Shown here piece after piece: positions 18,088-26,774 of a DNA stretch of 64,000 bases. The DNA is taken from assembly GCF_900100045.1 (NCBI RefSeq), contig NZ_FNEA01000009.1:124001-188000 (forward strand), written 5' to 3'. Under the pieces are notes generated by a model. That model made no database searches. It was given only the letters and a program-made list of their open reading frames with translations, and was not told where the DNA came from. The position numbers and the translations under genes were made by a program. The first letter of the stretch is position 1; each line of letters opens with the position of its first letter. Source of the stretch: Paracoccus denitrificans. Lineage in GTDB: Bacteria > Pseudomonadota > Alphaproteobacteria > Rhodobacterales > Rhodobacteraceae.

Positions 18088-20046
18088 TCAGAACCGCTTC
18101 GTCGCCACCAGCGAGAAGGTGCGCCCCGGTTCGCGTAGCGGGGTGACGGTGGCGTAGTCGCCGCCATAGGTGGCGCGGTCGGCGTAATCCTTGTCGAAGA
18201 GGTTCGCCACCTCGGCCCGCAGCACCAGCGCCTCGACCTGCTCCGGCGCATATTCCGCAAACAGGTTCAGCACCGCATAGCCGGGGATGGTGCGGTCGGA
18301 GTCGCCCTCGATCCGGTCGTATTTCGCCGCGGCCTCGATGCTGCCGCCATAGGTGAAGGCGCTGCCCTGGGGCGTGTGCTGCGCCTCGATGGAAAACACC
18401 CGGCCCAGCGGCGCGCCGAAATCCAGCGCCTCGTAGCTGGAGGCGGGGTTGCCGTTCACGCTGACCCGGCTGTCCGAAATGCTGGCCCGCAGATAGCCGC
18501 CGTTCCAGCCATAGCCCAGGCCGAGATTGTAGCCCCGGCTTTCAAAGTCGAAATTCTCGATGCCGCGATAGGTGCCGCCGCGGGCATTGTCCACCTGGGT
18601 CAGGAACAACTCGCCATCCAGCCGCAGGTCGCCCGCCTCGTAGTCGAAGCCCAGCGTATAGTTGCGCGCCCGCGCCGGCCGCAGCGTGTCGTAGTCCCAG
18701 GCGCCGTTGAAGATGTAGTTGTCCTCGATGGCGATGCCGCCGAAGACGGTCGAGGCCCCGGCGCGCAGCACCAGCGCATCGGTCAGGCCATAGGCGAGAG
18801 AGGCATTGCCGCTGAAGCCGGAGTTGGTGTCCTTCCAACCGCTGGTGCCGGTAAAGTCCTGCCGGTCCCAGCGCAGGCCAAAGGACAGGTCCAGCCGCTC
18901 GACCGGCTCCAGCCGGGCCTGGGCGTAAAGGCCGATATTGCGGGCGTTCTCGTCCAGCCCGCCGAAAGGATCGCTGTAGGTGCTGGAACGGTCATACCAG
19001 TCGATCCCCGCCGTCACGCTGTTGGCGTCGGACAGGTGAAAGCGGTTTTCCAGCTTGGCCGAGAAAGTGTCGCTGTCGCCCTTGCTGACATAGGGCGGCA
19101 TCACGGTCGGCTGGTCGACATGCACCCGGCTTTCCGAGCGGCCGATGACGAATCTCGGATCCCACAGCCCGCCAGCCTGCGTGTTCTCGTAGGACAGCGA
19201 CCAACTGCTGCGGGTGGTGTCATAGCGGCGCAGTTCGGGCAGGGGGGCGCCGCCCTCGATATGGCCGATATTGGCGCGATAGGGGCGCAGCGTATCGTCG
19301 CGCAGCCGCTGGCCGGAAAGCTCGATCCGATGGCCTCCGGGCGTCTCATGGGCCAGCTTCAGCAGCACGCTTTGCAGGTCGGCGGCCGAGCCCCTGATCG
19401 TCTGGCCGCCCCCGGCCTGGTAGTCGTCGCCGGTCGCCGATTTCAGATAGCCCAGCCATTCGAAACCGCCCATCTGTCCGGCCAGCGTCGCCGCGCGGCC
19501 GAAGGTCCGGCCGTTGTCGCCATAGGACAGGCGGACATTGCCGCCGAAGCTGCGCCCGTCCTCGAGGATGTCGGCGGCGTCTACCGTTTCCATCACCACC
19601 GCGCCGGCCACGGCATGCGGGCCGGCATCCGCCGCCGCCACGCCGGCATCGACGCGGACGAATTTCAGCAGGCCGGGGTCGATGGCATTGGCGCTGACAT
19701 GGTGGAAGGCGCGGTTGTTCTGCTCGACCCCGTCCACCGTCACCGACAGGTTCAGCATGTCCACGCCGTTGATGAAGATCTTTTGCGCCACCGGGATCGC
19801 GCCCCCGACCGAGACCGAGGCGATGCCGGTGAACAGGTCCTTCAGGTCGCCCATCCGGGCCCGCTCCAACTCGGCCGCCGCGACATACTGGCTGGCGCCG
19901 CGGTCGGCGGCGCTACCGTCGGCGTCCAGCGCGCGGAGGGTGATCGGGTCCAGCAGGACCACGGTCTCTTGGGCCAAGGCGGGCAGGGCCAGCGCCGCGG
20001 CGGCGCCGGCAACAAGGATCAGGCGGGGGGTGAAGGGTGCGGCCAT
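18088..20046 (-). CDS. TonB-dependent outer-membrane receptor, probably siderophore or heme
   Basis: A 652-residue receptor. The signal peptide starts MAAPFTPRLILVAGAAAALA and is cleaved near LAQE. A plug domain follows (DLKDLFTGIASVSVGG, then DGVEQNNRAFHH), then a 22-strand-type barrel ending in an aromatic residue (SLVATKRF). GGAG sits eight bases before ATG 20046. It is downstream of and co-oriented with the siderophore ABC genes, so outer- and inner-membrane steps are encoded together. The ligand cannot be read; a catecholate-type siderophore is plausible because the ABC binding protein resembles FatB/YclQ. Confidence 0.85.
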   Translation of the reverse strand: MAAPFTPRLILVAGAAAALALPALAQETVVLLDPITLRALDADGSAADRGASQYVAAAELERARMGDLKDLFTGIASVSVGGAIPVAQKIFINGVDMLNLSVTVDGVEQNNRAFHHVSANAIDPGLLKFVRVDAGVAAADAGPHAVAGAVVMETVDAADILEDGRSFGGNVRLSYGDNGRTFGRAATLAGQMGGFEWLGYLKSATGDDYQAGGGQTIRGSAADLQSVLLKLAHETPGGHRIELSGQRLRDDTLRPYRANIGHIEGGAPLPELRRYDTTRSSWSLSYENTQAGGLWDPRFVIGRSESRVHVDQPTVMPPYVSKGDSDTFSAKLENRFHLSDANSVTAGIDWYDRSSTYSDPFGGLDENARNIGLYAQARLEPVERLDLSFGLRWDRQDFTGTSGWKDTNSGFSGNASLAYGLTDALVLRAGASTVFGGIAIEDNYIFNGAWDYDTLRPARARNYTLGFDYEAGDLRLDGELFLTQVDNARGGTYRGIENFDFESRGYNLGLGYGWNGGYLRASISDSRVSVNGNPASSYEALDFGAPLGRVFSIEAQHTPQGSAFTYGGSIEAAAKYDRIEGDSDRTIPGYAVLNLFAEYAPEQVEALVLRAEVANLFDKDYADRATYGGDYATVTPLREPGRTFSLVATKRF

Positions 20047-20121
20047 TAGCAAGCTCCGTTCCGGGGAAGGCTGGCTGAGGCGCGGGGCCTTGGCTTTTCC
20101 ATTGCCGGATAACGATTCCAG

Positions 20122-20147
20122 CCTAAACATGCAACTGCATGTTTGGG
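20122..20147 (-). repeat. Inverted repeat between the ABC ATPase and receptor genes
   Basis: Arms AAACATGCA and TGCATGTTT (20125-20133, 20136-20144) are perfect around two bases. They extend outward to 12 pairs if one G-U pair is allowed. It starts two bases beyond the ATPase stop and lies about 75 bp before the receptor start. No T-run follows in the direction of transcription, so an operator or mRNA-processing hairpin fits better than a terminator. Confidence 0.6.
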
Positions 20148-20148
20148 G

Positions 20149-20907
20149 TCAGCCGTAGAAAAGCGCGATCCGTTGGCCGTCGATCTCGCGCACGGCGATC
20201 TGCATCTCGTAAAGCTCGCCCAGAAGGTCGGGGGTGACGATTTCCGCTGGCGTGCCGGCGGCGAAGATGCGGCCCTGCCGCATGGCGACGATGCGGTCGG
20301 AATGGCAGGAGGCGAAGTTGATGTCGTGCAGCACCACGATCACCGTCTTGCCCAGGTCGTGCGCGGCGCTGGCCAGCAGCCGCATCATCGCCTGCGCGTG
20401 CTTCATGTCCAGGTTGTTCAGCGGCTCGTCCAGCAGCAGGTAATCGGTGTCCTGCGCCAGAACCATGGCGACGAAGGCGCGCTGCCGCTGCCCGCCCGAC
20501 AGCTGGTCGATGAAGCGGTCGGCCAACGGGGCCAGTTCCAGATAGTCCAGCGCCCGGTCGATGGCGGCGCGGTCCTCGGCCGTCAGCCGGCCGCCGGAAT
20601 GCGGAAAACGGCCGAAGCCCACCAGTTCGCGCACCGTCAGCCGGGCGACGAGGTGGTTTTCCTGCCGCAGGATCGCCAGCCGCCGCGCCAGCACCGGCCC
20701 GGGCGTGCGGGTCACGTCCAGCCCGTCCACCGTCACGCTGCCGGAATCCGGCACGATCAGCCGGGCGATCAGCGACAGCAGCGTGGATTTCCCCGCCCCG
20801 TTCGGGCCGATCAGCGAGGTGACGCCGCCCCTTGGCAGGCTCAGCGACACATCGTGCAGCACCGGCGCCGCGCCGTAGCTTTTGCAGAGGCTGCTGACCT
20901 CGATCAT
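20149..20907 (-). CDS. Iron-siderophore ABC transporter, ATP-binding protein
   Basis: A 252-residue FecE/YclP-type ATPase. Walker A GPNGAGKST, signature LSGGQRQRAFVAMVLAQ and Walker B YLLLDEPLNNLD are present, the last two in the form typical of the FatE/YclP siderophore branch. The ATG at 20907 overlaps the upstream permease stop by four bases. It energises the two permeases encoded before it. Confidence 0.87.
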   Translation of the reverse strand: MIEVSSLCKSYGAAPVLHDVSLSLPRGGVTSLIGPNGAGKSTLLSLIARLIVPDSGSVTVDGLDVTRTPGPVLARRLAILRQENHLVARLTVRELVGFGRFPHSGGRLTAEDRAAIDRALDYLELAPLADRFIDQLSGGQRQRAFVAMVLAQDTDYLLLDEPLNNLDMKHAQAMMRLLASAAHDLGKTVIVVLHDINFASCHSDRIVAMRQGRIFAAGTPAEIVTPDLLGELYEMQIAVREIDGQRIALFYG

Positions 20908-21863
20908 CGGCGGCCCTTTCCGATCAATAGCGCGATGAAGGTGATGCCCCCGGCGAATTCGACGATGATGCCAAGCGCGGTATTGAAGGCAAAGACCCGC
21001 TCCAGCACGGTCTGGCCGCCGACCAGCATGGTGACGCCGATCAGCGAGGCGGCGGGCAGCAGGTAGCGATGCGCCGATTGCCCGACCGCCAGATGCGCCA
21101 GGCTGGCCGCGATCAGGCCGAAGAACAGCACCGGCCCGACCAGCGCCGCCGAGACCGCGACCAGCACCGAGACCGCCGCCAGGACCGCCAGCACCTCGGC
21201 CCGCCAGCGGATGCCCAGGTTCACCGCCACCGGCCGGCCAAGCGCGATCACGTCCAGCCGCGACAGGCGCGGCATCAGCCACAGCGTCACGCCCGCGACC
21301 ATGGCGCTGGCGATGCCCAGCAGTGTTGCGGGAATGGTGCCGAAACTGGCGAACAGCATGTCCGACAGCACCATGAACTCGTTCGGGTCCAGCATGCGCT
21401 GGACGAATTCCGCCAGCATGCGCAGGAAGATGCCAAAGACCACGCCGATCAGCAGCAGGCGGTGCAGGCTGCGTTCCTCGCCGCCGAAAAGCCACAGGTA
21501 AAGCGCCATCGAGGCCCCGACCATCAGCAGGACGTTGCCGGCAAAGACCAGCCGTGGGTCCAGCCCCGCCACCATGGTCGAGCCGAACAGAGCCATCAGC
21601 ACCGTGCTGCACAGCACGAACAGCGAATCGAACCCCATGATCGCCGGGGTCAGGATGCGGTTCGCGGTCACGGTCTGGAACAGCACCGTCGAGCAGGCGA
21701 CGGCGTGGCCGACCAGCAGCAGGCCCAAAAGCTTCTTGCCGCGAAACGGCAGCACGAAGCCCCAGTTGCCGCGCGCGCCCAGCGTCATGAAGGCGAGGAT
21801 CGCGCTCAGGGCCAGCAGGGCCAGGACCAGCAGGGCCAGCCTTGCGCGACGCTCATGCGGCAC
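20904..21863 (-). CDS. Iron-siderophore ABC transporter, permease 2 (FatC/YclO type)
   Basis: A 319-residue FecCD-family permease with about nine hydrophobic segments. Typical blocks are GHAVACSTVLFQTVTANRIL, near TPAIMGFDSLFVL, and ALVGPVLFFGLIAASLAHL. It overlaps permease 1 by 11 bases and the ATPase by four, so the genes are tightly coupled. Confidence 0.86.
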   Translation of the reverse strand: MPHERRARLALLVLALLALSAILAFMTLGARGNWGFVLPFRGKKLLGLLLVGHAVACSTVLFQTVTANRILTPAIMGFDSLFVLCSTVLMALFGSTMVAGLDPRLVFAGNVLLMVGASMALYLWLFGGEERSLHRLLLIGVVFGIFLRMLAEFVQRMLDPNEFMVLSDMLFASFGTIPATLLGIASAMVAGVTLWLMPRLSRLDVIALGRPVAVNLGIRWRAEVLAVLAAVSVLVAVSAALVGPVLFFGLIAASLAHLAVGQSAHRYLLPAASLIGVTMLVGGQTVLERVFAFNTALGIIVEFAGGITFIALLIGKGRR

Positions 21864-22809
21864 GGTCGCGGCTCCGCAGGATCAGGACCAGGAACACGGC
21901 GCTGCCCAGCACGCCCAGCACCGTGCCCAAGGGCACCTCGTAGGGCGCGCGGATCACCCGGCCCAGGATGTCGCAGGCCAGGACCAGCGCCGCGCCCGAG
22001 ACCGCGACCCAGGGCACCGCCCGGCGCATGTTGTCGCCCAGGGCAAGGCTGACGATGTTCGGCACGATCAGGCCGAGGAATGGGATCATCCCCACCGTCA
22101 CCACCACGACCGCCGTCACCAGCGAGACGATGGTCAGTCCCAGCGCCACCACCCGCCCATGCGCCAGCCCCAGCGAACTGGCGATGTCCCGGCCCAGCCC
22201 CGCGACCGTGAAGCGGTCGGCGGCCAGCCAGGCGACGGCGGCCAGGGTCGCGCCCAGCCACAAGAGCTCATAGCGACCCCGCAGCACGCCCGACAGGTCG
22301 CCCTGCGTCCAGGCCAACACGGTCTGGATCAGGTCGAAGCGATAGGCGACGAAGGCGGTGCCGGCATAGATCACCCCGCTCAGCAGGATGCCGACCAGCG
22401 GCACCAGCATCGGATCGCGCAGCGGCACCCGGCGCAGGATGGCCAGAAACAGCGCCGTGCCCGCCATGGCAAAGCCCGCGCCGGCGGCCATCTTGGCGAT
22501 GACCGGCGCGCCCGGCGCGACCAGCGTCATCACCAGCAGGCCCAGCCCCGCGGATTCCATCGTCCCGGTATTGGCCGGCTCGACGAAGCGGTTGCGGATC
22601 ACGATCTGCGTCAGCAGCCCGGCGATCGCCATCGAGGCGCCTGACAGCAACAGGGCCAGCATGCGCGGCAGCCGGCTTTCGACCAGCACCAGCCAGTCGA
22701 GTTCCTGCCCGGCCAGGATGCCCCGCAGGCTGACATTCGATACGCCGACGAACAGGCTTGCCAGGGCAAGCCCTGCCGTCACCAGCACCGCTGCCGCCAG
22801 CCGGGTCAT
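21853..22809 (-). CDS. Iron-siderophore ABC transporter, permease 1 (FatD/YclN type)
   Basis: A 318-residue FecCD-family permease with blocks RLPRMLALLLSGASMAIAG, EPANTGTMESAGLG and GMIPFLGLIVPNIVSLALGD, the last a near-invariant sequence of the family. It begins one base after the binding-protein stop codon. With permease 2 it forms the inner-membrane channel. Confidence 0.86.
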   Translation of the reverse strand: MTRLAAAVLVTAGLALASLFVGVSNVSLRGILAGQELDWLVLVESRLPRMLALLLSGASMAIAGLLTQIVIRNRFVEPANTGTMESAGLGLLVMTLVAPGAPVIAKMAAGAGFAMAGTALFLAILRRVPLRDPMLVPLVGILLSGVIYAGTAFVAYRFDLIQTVLAWTQGDLSGVLRGRYELLWLGATLAAVAWLAADRFTVAGLGRDIASSLGLAHGRVVALGLTIVSLVTAVVVVTVGMIPFLGLIVPNIVSLALGDNMRRAVPWVAVSGAALVLACDILGRVIRAPYEVPLGTVLGVLGSAVFLVLILRSRDRAA

Positions 22810-22810
22810 G

Positions 22811-23716
22811 TCAGGACGTCGCGGCCAGCGCCTCGGTCAACTGGTCCAGCAGCCGGTTCAGCGCGGTATAGCCGCCAAAGGCGATATAGGCGGCATGGGG
22901 GTCCAGATGGACGACATGCCCGTTCCGCACCGCCTGGGTCCGCGCCATCAGCGGATTGTCCAGTGCGGCGCGGGCACCCGCGCCCGCCTCGCCCACGCCG
23001 GCATCGCGGTCGATGACGAAGATCCAGTCGGGGTCGCGCTCCAGGATGTATTCGAACGAGATCACGTCGCCGCCGTGGAAACGGTCGTCGATATCCGGCG
23101 CGACGGTGGCGAAGCCCAGTTGGGTATGGACCCAGCCCACCCGCGATTTCGGCCCATAGGCGCCCAGCTTGCCGCCGTTGGTGACCAGGATCAGCGCGGT
23201 CCCGGCACCGGGGGCGATATCTTTCAGATGCGCGATCTTGGCGTCCAGCGCCGCGACCATCTCGGCCGCCTTTGCGGGCTTGCCGAAGATCCGGCCGACC
23301 GTCTCGACATTTTCCCTGACCGAAGCGAACAGGTCGTCGCCAAGGCTCAGGTCGACCGTCGGCAGGATCCGGGACATCTCTGCATAGGCTGGTGCGGTGC
23401 GGGTGCCGACGATCATCAGATCGGCGCCCGAGGCGGCGATGGATTCGTAGTCCGGCTCGAAGATCGTGCCCATCTTCGGCCGGTCGGCGGCGTATTCCTG
23501 CAGGTAATCCGGCAGGTTGCTGCCCAGCACCCCGGCAGGCTCGGCCCCCATGGCATGGGCGATGTCCAGCGCGTTGATGTCCAGGACCAGCACCTTGGAG
23601 GGCGGTGCCGGCAACACCGTCTCGCCTTGGGAATGGGCGATGGTCATCGGCTCGGCCAGCGCCGGGCCCGCCAGCGTCAGCGCCGTTGCGGCCCAAGCGA
23701 TCAATTTGACAAACAT
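22811..23716 (-). CDS. Siderophore-binding periplasmic protein (FatB/CeuE/YclQ type)
   Basis: A 301-residue class III binding protein. The signal peptide MFVKLIAWAATALTLAGPALA is cleaved before EPMTI. Family blocks are KVLVLDINALDIAHAMG, FEPDYESIAASGADLMIVG and AYGPKSRVGWVHTQLGF. AGGAGG lies six bases before ATG 23716. FatB/YclQ/CeuE relatives bind petrobactin or linear catecholates. Paracoccus is known to make the catecholate parabactin, so that is a candidate ligand by inference only. Confidence 0.85.
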   Translation of the reverse strand: MFVKLIAWAATALTLAGPALAEPMTIAHSQGETVLPAPPSKVLVLDINALDIAHAMGAEPAGVLGSNLPDYLQEYAADRPKMGTIFEPDYESIAASGADLMIVGTRTAPAYAEMSRILPTVDLSLGDDLFASVRENVETVGRIFGKPAKAAEMVAALDAKIAHLKDIAPGAGTALILVTNGGKLGAYGPKSRVGWVHTQLGFATVAPDIDDRFHGGDVISFEYILERDPDWIFVIDRDAGVGEAGAGARAALDNPLMARTQAVRNGHVVHLDPHAAYIAFGGYTALNRLLDQLTEALAATS

Positions 23717-23766
23717 GCCTGCCTCCTGCGGATCGTCGGGCGCAGGTAAAGGCCCGCCGGGGATGG

Positions 23767-23780
23767 GGTCAAGATTGACC
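23767..23780. promoter_or_regulatory. Palindrome in the siderophore-ABC / selA intergenic region
   Basis: GGTCAA-GA-TTGACC is a perfect dyad. On the minus strand TTGACC could be a -35, and the dyad is 51 bp before the binding-protein start, so an operator overlapping a promoter is plausible. The gap of 215 bp also carries the selA promoter, which I cannot define. Confidence 0.4.
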
Positions 23781-23931
23781 ATGGGTTTTTATCGGGATTG
23801 TCGGCCGGCCACGGGCATCCGGGTCACCGGATTGACAGGGCGGGGCGCAAAACCCAAGCTGGCCCGCAGGGGCGAAAAACGCGTTTCCGGCAGATGGCCC
23901 CCCGAGCAACCGCCGCCATTCCGAAGGATCC

Positions 23932-25332
23932 ATGGACCCCCGCAGCACCCTTCCCTCGATCGACAGGCTTTTGCGCCAGGCCGAGGCGCGGGAACTGATC
24001 GCGCATCACGGGCGCGACAATGTGGTCGGGATGCTGCGCAGGCTGTTGCAGGACCGGCGCATGGCGGCGGGCCGCGGCGACAGGGCGGCGGGCGAGAGGG
24101 CGGCGGGCGAGGGCGTGCTGGACGAATGCGCCGAGCGGCTGGCCGCGCAGGCTCGGCCCTCGCTGCGGCCGGTGCTGAACCTGACCGGCACGGTCAACCA
24201 CACCAATCTGGGCCGCGCGCTCTTGTCGCGGCGGGCCGCCGAGGCGGCCTTCCGGGCCATGATCAGCGCCACGAACCTGGAATACGATCTTGAGCGTGGC
24301 ACGCGCGGCGACCGCGACAGCCATGTCGAGGCGCTGATCTGCCGGCTGACCGGCGCCGAGGCGGCAACGGTGGTGAACAACAATGCCGCCGCAGTGATGC
24401 TGATGCTGAACACGCTGGCCTTGGGGCGCGAGGTCGTCGTCTCGCGCGGGGAACTGGTCGAGATCGGCGGCGCCTTCCGCGTGCCCGACGTGATGGCCCG
24501 GGCCGGCTGCCGCCTGCACGAGGTCGGCACCACCAACCGCACGCATCTGCGCGACTTTGCCAATGCGGTGAACGAGGACACCGCCGCTTTCATGAAGGTC
24601 CATGCCAGCAATTACGCCATCGAGGGCTTTACCGCCGAGGTGCCGCAGGCCGATCTGGCGGCGCTGGCCCGGCGCCACGGCATTCCCTTGCTGATCGACC
24701 TGGGCAGCGGTTCGCTGCTTGACCTCGACGCCTTCGGCCTGCCGCCCGAGCCGACGGCGCGGCAGGCGATCCGCGACGGTGCCGATGCGGTGACCTTCAG
24801 CGGCGACAAGCTGCTGGGCGGGCCGCAATGCGGCATCATCGCCGGCTCGCGCGCGCTGGTGGACCGGATGCGGGCCAATCCGCTGAAACGGGCGCTGCGG
24901 GTGGACAAGATCATCCTGGCCGCGCTGGCCGAGACGCTGCAAAGCCATGGCGATCCCGAACGCGCGCGCGCCGAGATCCCGACCCTGCGCCTGCTGACCC
25001 GGCCGCAGGACGAGATCCGCGCGCTGGCCGAGCGGCTTTGCCCGCCGGTCCACGCCGCGCTGTCGGGGCTGGCCGAGGTCCGGGTCGTCGACTGCCTCAG
25101 CCAGATCGGCAGCGGCGCGCAGCCGGTCGACCTGCTGCCAAGCGCGGGCTTGGGTTTTGCCGAAACTGGCGCCGTCCCGGTCTCGCGCATCGCGCAGGCG
25201 TTCCGCGACCTGCCGCTGCCGGTGATCGGCCGGGTGCACAAGGGGGAGTTTCTGCTGGACCTGCGCTGCCTTGAGGACGAGACGCCCTTCCTGGCCCAGC
25301 TCGACCGGCTGGCGCTTGCCGGCCCGGCGTGA
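23932..25332 (+). CDS. selA: L-seryl-tRNA(Sec) selenium transferase
   Basis: A 466-residue SelA, close in length to the E. coli protein. Diagnostic blocks are [32 protein letters not shown] and [15 protein letters not shown], the last with the PLP lysine. It converts Ser-tRNA(Sec) to Sec-tRNA(Sec) using selenophosphate. The insert around residues 43-61 repeats RAAGE and is low in complexity. No selB, selD, selC or selenoprotein gene is in the window, which is unusual because selAB are often adjacent. ATG 23932 follows GAAGGATCC. Confidence 0.9.
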
Positions 25333-25346
25333 CCCTAGCCCTGGCT

Positions 25347-26240
25347 TCAGCCCGGCAGGCCGCTGATCCGCATGGCGGCAAAGCGTTGGCGCAGCCAGCG
25401 CGCGGCCGGGCCGCTGGGCCGCTGCTTGTGCCAGACCAGTTCCAGCGCCACCGGCCAGTCGGCGCCGTCGAATTGCAGCGGCGGCGTGACCAGATCGTCC
25501 CGAACCGGAGAATCCTCGATGATATGGTCGGGCACCAATGCCCAGCCGATTCCCTGTCGCACCATTTGCAGGATCACCCAGTGGCTTTCGACCCACCATA
25601 CCTCGGCCGCCGTGCGCAGCCGCTGCTTTTCCGGCCCCTCGCTGCGCACCGCGACCATCAGCTGGCGGTGGCGCTTGAGTTCCTCCCAATCGACAACCGT
25701 ATTGGCCAGCGGGTGGTCCTTGCCGCAGACCAGCTTCAGCGGCACCCAGCCCAGCGTGTGAAAGGCGATCTCGGTCGGCAGGATCTCCTGCCGCCACATC
25801 ACGCCGATATCGGCCTTGCCGTCCAGCACCAGCCGGCTGACATCCTCCATCATCGGAAACAGCAGCTCCAGCTCGACATGCGGGAAGTTCGCGGCGAAAT
25901 CGGCGAAAAGCGTGCCCAGGGGCTGTTCGGGGTAAAGCTCGTCGATGGCGACGACCAGCCGATGCTCGACATGAGCCTCGAAGCTGGCGGCGACGCCGAT
26001 CAGGTGCTCGCGGCGATCCAGCACCACCTTGGCCTCGGCCAGCAGCCGCTCGCCCGCCGGGGTCAGCACGGGATTGCGCCCCTTGCGGCTGAACAGGAGC
26101 ACGCCCAGGTCGTCTTCCAGATTCGAGACCTGGGTGCTGATCGCGGACTGCGCCTTGCGCAACGCCCGACCGGCGGCCGAGAACGAGCCATGTTCTGCGG
26201 CGGCGACGAAAGCTTCCAACTGGTCCAGCGATACGGTCAT
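25347..26240 (-). CDS. LysR-family regulator, probable controller of the divergent PACE efflux gene
   Basis: A 297-residue LysR protein. The N-terminal winged helix contains FVAAAEHGSFSAAGRALRKAQSAISTQV, and an effector-binding domain follows (VVAIDELYPEQPL onward). It is divergent from the PACE gene with a 93 bp gap that holds a perfect 7-7-7 dyad. This mirrors the AceR-AceI arrangement in Acinetobacter, where a LysR protein activates a biocide-efflux gene. Confidence 0.82.
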   Translation of the reverse strand: MTVSLDQLEAFVAAAEHGSFSAAGRALRKAQSAISTQVSNLEDDLGVLLFSRKGRNPVLTPAGERLLAEAKVVLDRREHLIGVAASFEAHVEHRLVVAIDELYPEQPLGTLFADFAANFPHVELELLFPMMEDVSRLVLDGKADIGVMWRQEILPTEIAFHTLGWVPLKLVCGKDHPLANTVVDWEELKRHRQLMVAVRSEGPEKQRLRTAAEVWWVESHWVILQMVRQGIGWALVPDHIIEDSPVRDDLVTPPLQFDGADWPVALELVWHKQRPSGPAARWLRQRFAAMRISGLPG

Positions 26241-26243
26241 CGA

Positions 26244-26264
26244 TCCATCTTGTTTTCAGATGGA
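26244..26264. promoter_or_regulatory. Candidate LysR operator
   Basis: TCCATCT (26244-26250) and AGATGGA (26258-26264) form a perfect dyad with a 7-base spacer, ending three bases upstream of the LysR start. Position and form fit autoregulation and control of the divergent efflux gene. Confidence 0.55.
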
Positions 26265-26333
26265 AGCTAACTTTGCCTTGCAGAGAATCAAGATAGAAAC
26301 GGCGCAACACGAAACAACGGAAAGATTCGGAAT

Positions 26334-26774
26334 ATGACGATGCGCAGTTTCCCCGACCGGGTGCGGCATGCGCTGATGTTCGAGATCATCGGCCTTGCGA
26401 TCACCACCCCGGCAGCCGCCTGGCTTTACGACAAGCCGATGCTCGACATGGGCGTGGTGGGGGTCGGGGCGGCGACGCTGGCCACGGTCTGGACCTTTGT
26501 CTTCAACCTGGGCTTCGACCACGCCATGCGGCGCTGGGTCGGGCATGTCCACAAGGCGGTGCATCACCGGCTGCTGCATACCGTGCTGTTCGAATTCGGC
26601 CTGCTGGTCATGCTCTTGCCGCCGATGGCCTGGTATCTGGGCATGACGCTGTGGCAGACGCTGCTGCTGGACCTGTTCATCGTGGCCTTCTACCTGGTCT
26701 ACAATTTCGTCTTCAACGTGATCTATGACCGGGTGTTCCCGCTGCCCGAAATGCCGCGCGGGCAGCCGGCCTAG
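26334..26774 (+). CDS. PACE-family efflux protein (chlorhexidine/diamine type)
   Basis: A 146-residue protein with four membrane helices made of two bacterial transmembrane pair domains. Family marks include RVRHALMFEIIGLAITTP at the start, VFNLGFDH after helix 2, HTVLFEFGLLVMLLPPMAWYL at the start of the second pair, and YNFVFNVIYD near the end. PACE proteins use the proton gradient to export short diamines and biocides such as chlorhexidine. The gene overlaps the next, convergent LysR gene by four bases. Confidence 0.85.
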   Translation: MTMRSFPDRVRHALMFEIIGLAITTPAAAWLYDKPMLDMGVVGVGAATLATVWTFVFNLGFDHAMRRWVGHVHKAVHHRLLHTVLFEFGLLVMLLPPMAWYLGMTLWQTLLLDLFIVAFYLVYNFVFNVIYDRVFPLPEMPRGQPA

